Origin: an uncultured Bacteroidota bacterium
Lineage (GTDB): Bacteria; Bacteroidota; Rhodothermia; Rhodothermales; UBA10348
Length of the DNA stretch: 12,616 bases
NCBI GenBank assembly: GCA_937893205.1
Contig: CALBJU010000229.1
Span: forward strand, 1 to 12,616
Direction of reading: 5' to 3'
The notes under the pieces are model-generated. The model saw only the letters and a program-made list of their open reading frames with translations. It was not told the DNA's origin and made no database searches. Position 1 is the first letter of the stretch, and every line of letters starts with the position of its first letter. Positions 7,377 to 12,616 of the stretch are shown here, one piece after another. Position numbers and translations under genes: made by a program.

Positions 7377-7402
7377 CCCTTTCCGTATGCATCGTGAAAG
7401 GG
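7377..7402. repeat. Inverted repeat in the lemA leader region
   Basis: CCCTTTC (7377-7383) pairs with GAAAGGG (7396-7402) around a 12-nt loop that contains ATGCAT; the stem can be extended by one A-T pair. There is no U-tract on the lemA side. It lies 53 nt before the lemA start and could be a 5'-UTR hairpin or a binding site. Confidence 0.35.
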
Positions 7403-7455
7403 TCGACCGACAGGCTGGCTCTTTTCACTGATGTTGAATCAACGGAATACGAATT

Positions 7456-8052
7456 ATGAGACCTGCTTTAGTGGTCGTGGGAGTGTTGGTTGCGGTTATT
7501 GGTCTGGCAGCCTTCTCAGGAGTCGGGACCTACAACAACCTGGTGGACGCAGATGAAACCGTTGGCCAGGCGTGGGCTGATGTGCAAGCACAGTATCAGC
7601 GCAGGGCTGACCTGATTCCGAACCTGGTTCGGACGGTGAGTGGAGCCGCCGATTTTGAGCAGGAAACCCTGACGGCGGTAACCGAGGCTCGGGCCCGTGC
7701 AACATCCATCAATCTTTCCGCCGACGATCTGAGTGATCCTGCAAAAATGGAAGCCTTCATGTCGGCACAAGCGTCCCTCTCAAGTTCTCTGGGACGCCTG
7801 CTGGTCGTGTCCGAGAACTATCCTCAGCTACGAGCTACTGAAGGATTCAGGGATCTCCAGGTTCAACTCGAGGGAACAGAAAATCGAATCACCGTCGCCA
7901 GGCGGGATTACAACAACGTTGTCGCCGATTTCAATCGAGGCGTACGGCGGTTTCCGGGCTCGATCATAGCGTCGATTGCCGGTTTCGAACGCAAAACGCC
8001 GTTTGAAGCCCAGAAAGGATCTGAAAATGCACCCGTAGTCGAATTTGACTAA
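7456..8052 (+). CDS. lemA: LemA family membrane protein
   Basis: This 198-aa protein matches the usual LemA length. An N-terminal transmembrane segment (about 4-22) leads into the family signature: TYNNLVDADE at 25-34, then W40, then QYQRRADLIPNLV (46-58) followed by TV and GAA. The rest is a helical bundle with a conserved end (RDYNN, FN, RFPGSIIA, GF). LemA proteins are membrane-anchored with a helical domain on the outer face; their biochemical role is not settled. Next to a TPM-domain gene, which is a common pairing, it probably takes part in envelope homeostasis. The ATG has a modest GGA about 8 nt upstream. The stop overlaps the next gene's start region by 8 nt, so the two are likely co-translated. 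Confidence 0.96.
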   Translation: MRPALVVVGVLVAVIGLAAFSGVGTYNNLVDADETVGQAWADVQAQYQRRADLIPNLVRTVSGAADFEQETLTAVTEARARATSINLSADDLSDPAKMEAFMSAQASLSSSLGRLLVVSENYPQLRATEGFRDLQVQLEGTENRITVARRDYNNVVADFNRGVRRFPGSIIASIAGFERKTPFEAQKGSENAPVVEFD

Positions 8053-8830
8053 GTCGCTACCCATACTGGTCATACTTCTCTTTTCTTTCCTGTCTGCAGG
8101 AGCTGCATCCGCTCAGAATGTGCCTGCACCGGCCGGGAGGCTGGTCAGCGATGGAGGCGCATTTCTAGACGATGTGGAGGAACGCGCGCTGGAGATGAAA
8201 CTCAGGGCGTACAATGACTCTACTTCGACTCAGATTGTCGTAGTGACCGTCCAGGATCTGGGGGGATACGATTCCCAGGAATTTGCGATGGCCATAGGTC
8301 GGCAATGGGGTGTTGGACAGCAGGGCTCCGATAACGGGGTGGTATTTCTGATTTCCAGAGCCGAACGCAAGATCAGAATAGAGACGGGCTATGGAATGGA
8401 AGGGGTCCTACCAGACGTATTTGTAGGCAGAGTTGTTCGCGAGATTGTGGAGCCCTCCTTTAAAAAGGGACAGTTCTATTACGGGATCAATGCAGCGGTA
8501 GATGTGATCATTTCGGCGGCGTCCGGGGAATTCGATGCTCAGGCCCTCCAGCGCCCTGCAAGGCGCCAATCGAAAAATCCGCCGATCGCGACCTACATGA
8601 TCATGATGTTTGTGTACTTCTTGATTTCCTATCTGCGCAATCGTGGCCGAGGAAAAGGCAAGTATCGAAGGACACATTACAACGGACTCCCGATGATTTT
8701 CTGGGGCTCGGCGCTTGGAGGTCTTGGTAGGTCTGGCATGGGTGGCGGTTTTGGCGGCGGAGGAGGGGGTTTCGGCGGTGGCTTCGGAGGGGGCGGCGTT
8801 GGAGGCGGCGGCGCAGGGGGAGGCTGGTAG
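8045..8830 (+). CDS. TPM-domain (YgcG-like) membrane protein with Gly-rich tail
   Basis: This 261-aa protein starts at TTG 8045. An in-frame TAG lies two codons upstream and the signal peptide begins at once, so this is the only reasonable start. The signal (about 4-23) ends ASA-QN. The TPM domain spans about 30-160, with LDDVEERALE, QIVVVTV, WGVGQ..DNGVVFLIS, IRIETGYGMEGVLPD and a Gly-Gln-Phe-Tyr-Tyr-Gly segment typical of the family. A transmembrane segment follows (about 181-197), then a basic stretch and a Gly-rich C-terminus (224-261) ending in Trp, as in many YgcG-type proteins. Some TPM domains are reported to have phosphatase activity; whether this one does cannot be told. It overlaps lemA by 8 nt. 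Confidence 0.92.
   Translation: MTKSLPILVILLFSFLSAGAASAQNVPAPAGRLVSDGGAFLDDVEERALEMKLRAYNDSTSTQIVVVTVQDLGGYDSQEFAMAIGRQWGVGQQGSDNGVVFLISRAERKIRIETGYGMEGVLPDVFVGRVVREIVEPSFKKGQFYYGINAAVDVIISAASGEFDAQALQRPARRQSKNPPIATYMIMMFVYFLISYLRNRGRGKGKYRRTHYNGLPMIFWGSALGGLGRSGMGGGFGGGGGGFGGGFGGGGVGGGGAGGGW
8740..8826 (+). repeat. G-rich, low-complexity coding tract
   Basis: Successive GGN codons encode the poly-Gly tail of the TPM protein and contain several runs of three to six G on the coding strand. The tract could form G-quadruplex-like structure, but Gly-rich tails are normal for this family, so the coding constraint explains it. Confidence 0.6.
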
Positions 8831-8836
8831 AAAATC

Positions 8837-9160
8837 GTGTCGAGACTCGATCAGCTACTCGCCTTTCAGGAAGAAGACCCACAGGATTCGTTCATCCGAT
8901 TCGCTCTGGCCAGCGAGTATGTCAAGCTGGGTGATTTCGAACGAGGCAGGACGATTTTCGAAGAGCTGCGCAGTCATGATCCCGGCTACGTAGGACTCTA
9001 CTATCACCTTGGAAAATTACTCGAAAAGATCGGCGACTCTTCACAAGCGATTGTGATTTATCGCGAGGGCATTGCCATTGCCGCCCGCATCTCGGATTTT
9101 CATGCACGGTCCGAACTTCAATCTGCGCTCCTTGAGGCCGAAATCGAAGGCTACGAATGA
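8837..9160 (+). CDS. Small TPR-repeat protein
   Basis: This 107-aa protein is read from GTG at 8837. It follows the preceding TAG by 6 nt and is in the same frame as it (stop, Lys, Ile, then the GTG start). Two tetratricopeptide repeats are visible at about 15-48 (ALASEYVKLGDFERGRTIFE, then L....DP) and 49-82 (YYHLGKLLEKIGDSSQAIVI). There is no signal peptide, so it should be cytoplasmic and act as a protein-interaction adaptor. The final TGA overlaps the next ATG (ATGA). There is no strong Shine-Dalgarno, and translation is probably coupled to the upstream gene. Its partner is unknown. Confidence 0.85.
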   Translation: MSRLDQLLAFQEEDPQDSFIRFALASEYVKLGDFERGRTIFEELRSHDPGYVGLYYHLGKLLEKIGDSSQAIVIYREGIAIAARISDFHARSELQSALLEAEIEGYE

Positions 9161-10131
9161 AATTACCCGTCACTCCTGGAATATTCGCGCTCGTGCTGAT
9201 GCTGCTTGCGTCCCCCCTCACGTTGTCGGCTCAAGAGATCGCTACCTACGAGGTGAAGCCGGGAGACACGCTGTTCAGCATTGCGCGCAGCCATGACATT
9301 TCGGTAAGCGACATTCGGGAATGGAATGACCTTCAGGACGGCGTTATCCGCGCGGGCATGACCCTGAACGTGGAGTCGGCTGACAAAGGTGGGTTGATTG
9401 ATGAAGAACGCGGAGCCGTAGAGGATCCAGACTCGAGAAGCATTGAGGTCGAGGAGGCAGATTCAACATCTCTGGGACCGGTCGGGACCGTCAAGAGTCT
9501 CGGTGGCGGGCGAGCCCGGCTGATCATTGGAGAAGGAGAGACCCTCTACTCCCTTGCGGCTCGTTTTGGGCTTCATCCGGACACACTTCTATCCATGAAT
9601 CCGGATTTTCCTTCTTTTTTGTCCACGGGCGAAACGGTTGTTATTCCGCAGGATCGTACGACCACAACCTACCGAGTCAAAACAGGAGACACGCTCTTCG
9701 GAATTTCGCTCAAAACCGGGGTCAGTGTCGAGACCATTCGATCTACAAACGACCTTACAGGCTCAAATATCCGGATTGGTCAACGATTGAGCCTGCCCTC
9801 AACGAGCCTACCGGCCACAGAGGACGGCGTGGTGCGACTGCCACTCCGAGACGAGATTCGGGTTCTTATGTATCCAAACAGCCTCGCCGGTCGTATGCTT
9901 TCGAGTGGACATCGATATGATCCGAAATCTTACATGGTCAGTCATCCGGAACTTGCCATGGGCTCGATATTGCTATTGAGTCTGGCTGACGGATCGGAAG
10001 AAACATTTGCAATCGTTGCAGACCACTCGCTGTCCCTCGAGCCACCGATAATGGATATATCGCCAGCCGTTGCAGAGGCTCTGGGTATCGAGAAGGGCGG
10101 AGATACCGTTCTAGTGAGAGTTGTGCATTGA
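9157..10131 (+). CDS. Triple LysM cell-wall protein with RlpA-like double-psi beta-barrel
   Basis: This 324-aa protein has a signal peptide (1-25, LTLSA-QE), so it is periplasmic. Three LysM peptidoglycan-binding domains lie at about 30-73 (YEVKPGDTLFSIA), 121-165 (IIGEGETLYSLAARFG) and 171-214 (YRVKTGDTLFGIS). Acidic/Ser-rich linkers separate the first two. Residues about 234-323 fit a double-psi beta-barrel of the RlpA type: SSGHRYDP, the HPELAMGSIL strand, IVADHS, PIMDISPAVAEALGI, then a V-R-V-V ending. Asp300 in the MDIS motif is kept, but the usual N-D-R-G-P is replaced by A-D-H-S-L, so lytic activity is uncertain. The start overlaps the TPR gene stop by 4 nt. The likely role is peptidoglycan binding or remodelling. 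Confidence 0.9.
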   Translation: MKLPVTPGIFALVLMLLASPLTLSAQEIATYEVKPGDTLFSIARSHDISVSDIREWNDLQDGVIRAGMTLNVESADKGGLIDEERGAVEDPDSRSIEVEEADSTSLGPVGTVKSLGGGRARLIIGEGETLYSLAARFGLHPDTLLSMNPDFPSFLSTGETVVIPQDRTTTTYRVKTGDTLFGISLKTGVSVETIRSTNDLTGSNIRIGQRLSLPSTSLPATEDGVVRLPLRDEIRVLMYPNSLAGRMLSSGHRYDPKSYMVSHPELAMGSILLLSLADGSEETFAIVADHSLSLEPPIMDISPAVAEALGIEKGGDTVLVRVVH

Positions 10132-10136
10132 ATGCA
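10124..10136 (+). repeat. Short dyad across the LysM-gene stop codon
   Basis: TGCAT and ATGCA flank the TGA stop exactly (5-bp arms with the stop as loop). It is too short to call a terminator and may be chance. Confidence 0.2.
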
Positions 10137-10155
10137 TGGAATGATTGGTTCAATT

Positions 10156-10160
10156 AGGAG
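10156..10160 (+). promoter_or_regulatory. Ribosome binding site of the CPBP protease gene
   Basis: AGGAG lies 5 nt before ATG 10166. It rules in favour of that ATG and against the in-frame TTG at 10145, which would add seven residues not typical of the family. Confidence 0.7.
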
Positions 10161-10165
10161 ATCGA

Positions 10166-10918
10166 ATGGAGCAGCCTAAATCGCCGACATATTTTCAAGC
10201 GAGCAGGACAGGGACCTATGGTTTTCTGGCTGCGTTGCCACTATTCCTCCTGTACGAGGTACTGATTTTATTCGTCAATGGAAATGAGATTTCTCAGATA
10301 CGAGTGGGCGCAGACCTGTGGATCAAGCAGCCCCTGGCCTTCTTGGGCGGTAGGGGCACATTTGCTCTCGGCCTCCTGGTGCTGGGTATCGGCGTCGTAA
10401 TATTTATTCGGGAACGAAAAAAGAAAATTCCTCTTCGGGCGGCGTATTTCGGGATGATTCTTGGCGAAAGCACGATCTACGCTGTTGGAGTGGCTCTGCT
10501 AATTTCGACTCTGGTAAGCCTCGTATTCTCGATCGCGCCGCAGGAAATGGCTTTCATCGCTCAGGACGCAACCAGACAGCTCGGCTCCGGAATGCTGATA
10601 GTGCTTTCAATCGGAGCTGGCCTCTATGAAGAGCTAATATTCAGAGTGGTCCTCGTCGGCGGTCTGTTCTGGGTGTTGCAATCACTCGTGAAAAGCAAGA
10701 ACACGGCCTACATTGTTGCCGCAATCGTCGGCGCCTTGCTATTCAGCTCGGTTCATTATGTAGGTGCTCTCGGGGATACGTTTACCATGTCGTCCTTCGT
10801 ATTCAGATTCTTGTTCGGACTGGCTCTCAACGGCATCTTCCTCGTTCGGGGCTTTGGTGTCGCAGCCTGGACGCACGCGATCTATGATGTTCTTGTCGTG
10901 ACACAAATGTTTGGTTAG
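10166..10918 (+). CDS. CPBP family (Rce1/CAAX-like) intramembrane metalloprotease
   Basis: This 250-aa protein has several hydrophobic segments (about 17-37, 63-82, 101-123, 140-152, 161-172, 181-196, 211-229). It carries the family motifs: EExxxR (YEELIFR, E155/E156/R160), the second-motif His (FSSVHY, H197), and the C-terminal HxxxD (WTHAIYD, H237/D241) after the FLFGLALNGIFL helix. All expected glutamate-activated protease residues are therefore present and the enzyme should be active. Its substrate is unknown; relatives process prenylated or leader-type peptides or act in envelope maintenance. A 34-nt gap separates it from the LysM gene, so it may belong to the same operon. Confidence 0.9.
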   Translation: MEQPKSPTYFQASRTGTYGFLAALPLFLLYEVLILFVNGNEISQIRVGADLWIKQPLAFLGGRGTFALGLLVLGIGVVIFIRERKKKIPLRAAYFGMILGESTIYAVGVALLISTLVSLVFSIAPQEMAFIAQDATRQLGSGMLIVLSIGAGLYEELIFRVVLVGGLFWVLQSLVKSKNTAYIVAAIVGALLFSSVHYVGALGDTFTMSSFVFRFLFGLALNGIFLVRGFGVAAWTHAIYDVLVVTQMFG

Positions 10919-11033
10919 TCCCGTATAGCCGTTCTCATCGGTCATCCTATTGCGATTCATTCGGTAAACTGCCCGCCAACTGAGGAGTGCGTTGAGCGAA
11001 CGCTCATTGCCAGGGTACACAAAGAGGGAAAGC

Positions 11034-11723
11034 GTGAAATCGACCATTAAGTTTGGATCTGTGAGCGGCATCGGCCTGTTTGTCCACTGGACATTTCTGG
11101 TGATGATGGTCGGCATTTTCGGGTTCTACGTGTATAACGGATTGTCCGTGGTCGCCTCTCTAATGGGTCTGGCGCTGGTCATGACCGTTTTCGGCTGCAT
11201 CGTTCTGCACGAACTCGGTCACGCCTTCATGGCGCGCAGTTTCAAGATCCCCACAATAGACATCACGATGTATCCGATAGGTGGTGTGGCGCGCCTGAGC
11301 CACATGCCACGGGAGCCCAAACAGGAGTTCTTGATCGCTATCGCGGGCCCAGCCGTAAATCTCGGGATCGCCGCCGTCCTGTACGTTGTCAATCAAATTA
11401 TCGGAGCACCGTTGTCCATGGCTGAAGCGCTCACGCCTCAGGGAAACGTGCTCTCTATGTTGATGTGGTTAAACCTGGGGCTGGTTGTATTCAACATGCT
11501 GCCGGCCTTTCCGATGGACGGAGGGCGTGTCCTGCGGGCAGCTCTCGCCACCCAGATGGACTACACCAATGCTACTCATGTCGCTTGCCTGATCGGGCAG
11601 GGCCTGGCCTTCGTATTTGCTATTTATGGAATATTTTACGGAATGTGGACGCTTCCATTTGTCGCAGTATTTGTCTTCATGGCAGCGCGCCAGGAAGTTC
11701 AACACGTTGTGGAACGGGGCTGA
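11034..11723 (+). CDS. M50-family (site-2-protease/SpoIVFB-like) intramembrane metalloprotease
   Basis: This 229-aa polytopic protein has the zinc motif HELGH (residues 59-63) inside a hydrophobic helix and the second motif NMLPAFPMDGGR (154-165), whose Asp completes zinc binding. YPIGGVARL (80-88) and the AGPAVNLGIA helix (104-113) are also classic for the group. There is no PDZ domain, and the C-terminal CBS pair often seen in this subgroup is absent. GTG at 11034 is preferred (GAGGG 5 nt upstream, and the N-terminus then starts like family members). TTG at 10992, with GAGGAG 4 nt upstream, would add 14 residues and cannot be excluded. Such enzymes cut membrane-bound regulators or signal-peptide remnants; the substrate is not evident here. 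It lies 115 nt after the CPBP protease gene. Confidence 0.92.
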   Translation: MKSTIKFGSVSGIGLFVHWTFLVMMVGIFGFYVYNGLSVVASLMGLALVMTVFGCIVLHELGHAFMARSFKIPTIDITMYPIGGVARLSHMPREPKQEFLIAIAGPAVNLGIAAVLYVVNQIIGAPLSMAEALTPQGNVLSMLMWLNLGLVVFNMLPAFPMDGGRVLRAALATQMDYTNATHVACLIGQGLAFVFAIYGIFYGMWTLPFVAVFVFMAARQEVQHVVERG

Positions 11724-11740
11724 CCAGAATTCGTCAGAAA

Positions 11741-11765
11741 GTGCGTTATTCGTCGCACTCCTTCT
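11741..11765 (+). terminator. Possible weak terminator after the M50 gene
   Basis: GTGCG (11741-11745) pairs with CGCAC (11754-11758) around an 8-nt loop. It is followed by TCCTTCT, a broken T-tract. The stem is only 5 bp, so termination would be inefficient. Confidence 0.35.
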
Positions 11766-11767
11766 AA

Positions 11768-11783
11768 GGCCTGTTAACAGGCC
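11768..11783. repeat. Perfect 16-bp palindrome before the small membrane-protein gene
   Basis: GGCCTGTTAACAGGCC is fully self-complementary with no central spacer. It ends 8 nt before ATG 11792. As DNA it looks like an operator. As RNA it could only form a hairpin by opening central pairs, next to the ribosome binding site. Confidence 0.5.
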
Positions 11784-11791
11784 CTAAGTGA

Positions 11792-12013
11792 ATGGAAGAT
11801 TATTGGCCGGTCATCGTGCTGACATTCGTGGGATTCATTTCCCTCGCTGCACTACTTCTTGTACCCGTCTGGAAGTTTCTGGGAAAGGAAGAGGAGGCCG
11901 CGGATCGATTCAACAAGTTTGTGGATGGGAACAGCGTTGTTCAGCCTGAAGAGTCGGGCCACTCCGAAGCGTTCTCCAGTGAGTCTACAGCAACGACTGA
12001 AGAATCCGGTTGA
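11792..12013 (+). CDS. Small single-pass membrane protein, function unknown
   Basis: This 73-aa ORF has one clear transmembrane segment (about 7-29), a Trp-Lys-Phe boundary and a charged Glu/Ser-rich cytoplasmic-type tail. I do not recognise a family. The amphipathic layout and a palindrome just upstream favour a real gene. The weak Shine-Dalgarno (AAGTGA) and the 73-nt antisense overlap with the neighbouring gene's 3' end argue for caution; codons from about 51 on lie in that overlap. It could be a small subunit or regulator of a membrane complex, but nothing in the sequence says which. Confidence 0.55.
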   Translation: MEDYWPVIVLTFVGFISLAALLLVPVWKFLGKEEEAADRFNKFVDGNSVVQPEESGHSEAFSSESTATTEESG

Positions 12014-12570
12014 GCATCCTCCAGCGTAACGAGAGGTAGTAGTCTCTCGAGTGTCTTGTCACCAATACCTTTGACCCTTTTCAGGTCTTCGATTTGGACA
12101 AAAGGGCCACTTTTCGCACGGTAAGCGAGTATTCGTTCTGCCATTCGCGGACCGATTCGAGGCAGAGCCTGAAGTGTTTTCGCATCAGCCGTGTTGATAT
12201 TGACGGGAAATGTGGTAGTGGGTTTTTCGAGCGTATCGACAATCACCCACATTTCGAGCTCCTTTCCCAGTTCGCGAAACTGAATGGGTTCGGATTGGAA
12301 TCCAATTCGGACCGTGTCGACGGCTTCCATGGAATCAGCCTGCGCGGCGAGCATTCGAAACAGGCTATCGGTCCCAGCATAATATGCATCGTCAAAAAGT
12401 GGCTGCTCTGCGCGGACCATTTGAATCGCGTTACCAAGAATGATTAGGGCCATTAATGAAACCATCACTCTCGCTTCCTTTTCGGTGCAGTAGAGTTTTT
12501 CCTGAATGAAAAACTGCAGTCGGTTCCATGACGAAATCAGATGCTCGACACGGACCTGAAGGCGGCTCAT
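11941..12570 (-). CDS. ComEA-like helix-hairpin-helix protein with N-terminal membrane anchor
   Basis: This 209-aa protein has a basic N-terminus, one transmembrane segment (about 33-51, within EARVMVSLMALIILG), a variable middle and a C-terminal tandem HhH domain (about 121-183). The domain carries VNINTADAKTLQALPRIGP and FVQIEDLKRVKGIGDKTLERL, the two Gly-hairpins of the ComEA/PsbU fold. It then ends in an acidic Ser-rich tail. Anchored outside the inner membrane, it would bind DNA non-specifically, as ComEA does in uptake, but many bacteria keep such proteins without proven competence. ATG 12570 has no Shine-Dalgarno (A-rich leader). The frame stays open upstream to the window edge, so a start further right is possible. 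Its 3' end overlaps the convergent small ORF. Confidence 0.85.
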   Translation of the reverse strand: MSRLQVRVEHLISSWNRLQFFIQEKLYCTEKEARVMVSLMALIILGNAIQMVRAEQPLFDDAYYAGTDSLFRMLAAQADSMEAVDTVRIGFQSEPIQFRELGKELEMWVIVDTLEKPTTTFPVNINTADAKTLQALPRIGPRMAERILAYRAKSGPFVQIEDLKRVKGIGDKTLERLLPLVTLEDAQPDSSVVAVDSLENASEWPDSSG

Positions 12571-12616
12571 TTTTTGGTTCGAGTTTTCAGATTTACTCGC
12601 GATCTTGTCTCTGTCT

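Larger units (their letters stand above)
7152..7455. promoter_or_regulatory. Divergent intergenic control region
   Basis: About 304 bp separate the divergent starts of the pentahaem cytochrome and lemA. I see no convincing coding frame. The region holds several dyads: the 26-bp palindrome at 7278-7303, GCCT/AGGC at 7304-7314, CCCTTTC/GAAAGGG at 7377-7402 and GTTGA/TCAAC at 7433-7443. It must contain promoters for both blocks, but no clear -35/-10 pair or Bacteroidota-type -7 element could be assigned. Confidence 0.6.

Noticed and set aside
7161..7397. 78-codon plus-strand frame in the divergent intergenic region
   Set aside because: No ribosome binding site, no hydrophobic or motif pattern, and it runs through several dyad elements. 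Treated as non-coding.
7433..7443. GTTGA/TCAAC dyad just upstream of lemA as an FNR-type site
   Set aside because: FNR-type sites need TTGAT and ATCAA separated by 4 nt. Here the arms are separated by a single base, so the spacing is wrong.
8740..8826. Short-unit repeat array resembling a minisatellite
   Set aside because: It is the expected codon pattern of a Gly-rich TPM-protein tail and has no regular unit length.
10145..10165. TTG start adding seven residues to the CPBP protease
   Set aside because: ATG 10166 has a well-placed AGGAG, and the TTG has none.
1..12616. CRISPR array, tRNA/rRNA genes, insertion sequences, prophage or attachment sites
   Set aside because: No regularly spaced direct repeats, no cloverleaf or rRNA-like segments, no transposase or integrase motif, and no flanking target-site duplications were seen on either strand.

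Overview
The window is a compact stretch of a Gram-negative bacterial chromosome. It has two divergent gene blocks, plus a convergent gene at the right edge. Several features suggest a Bacteroidota/Rhodothermota/Balneolota-like organism: envelope proteins with signal peptides ending in Ala-Gln, an HhH protein with an N-terminal membrane anchor, multiheme cytochromes and moderate GC. This is only a guess, because no marker gene or rRNA is present. I see no tRNA, rRNA, CRISPR array, transposase or integrase.

Left block (1-7151, minus strand). Four tightly packed genes are read right to left. They encode an exported pentaheme cytochrome (7151-5169), an exported outer-membrane beta-barrel porin-like protein (5169-3688), a second exported multiheme cytochrome with seven CXXCH motifs plus one CXCH (3608-1542), and a cytoplasmic protein that joins two cNMP-binding-like domains to a DmsB/PsrB-like four-cluster [4Fe-4S] module (1541 to beyond the left edge). 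The first two genes overlap (TGATG) and the last two abut (TAG-ATG). A 79-nt gap with two dyad symmetries separates the porin from the second cytochrome. Cytochrome + porin + cytochrome + iron-sulfur protein looks like a respiratory or trans-outer-membrane electron-transfer cluster that is not one of the textbook Mtr/Pio/Omc sets. The terminal enzyme or quinone-interacting subunit, if any, would lie left of the window.

Divergent control region (7152-7455). About 300 bp without a convincing gene carry several inverted repeats. The strongest is a 26-bp near-perfect palindrome at 7278-7303, a candidate operator.

Right block (7456-12013, plus strand). This is an envelope-maintenance series: LemA, a TPM-domain (YgcG-like) protein, a small TPR protein, a triple-LysM/double-psi beta-barrel cell-wall protein, a CPBP (Rce1-like) intramembrane protease, an M50 site-2-type protease, and a 73-aa single-pass membrane protein. 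The first four are overlapping or almost contiguous and probably form one operon. The two proteases follow after short gaps. Candidate hairpins lie after the M50 gene.

Right edge (11941-12570, minus strand). A ComEA-like helix-hairpin-helix protein with an N-terminal membrane segment converges on the small membrane-protein gene and overlaps its 3' end by 73 nt.
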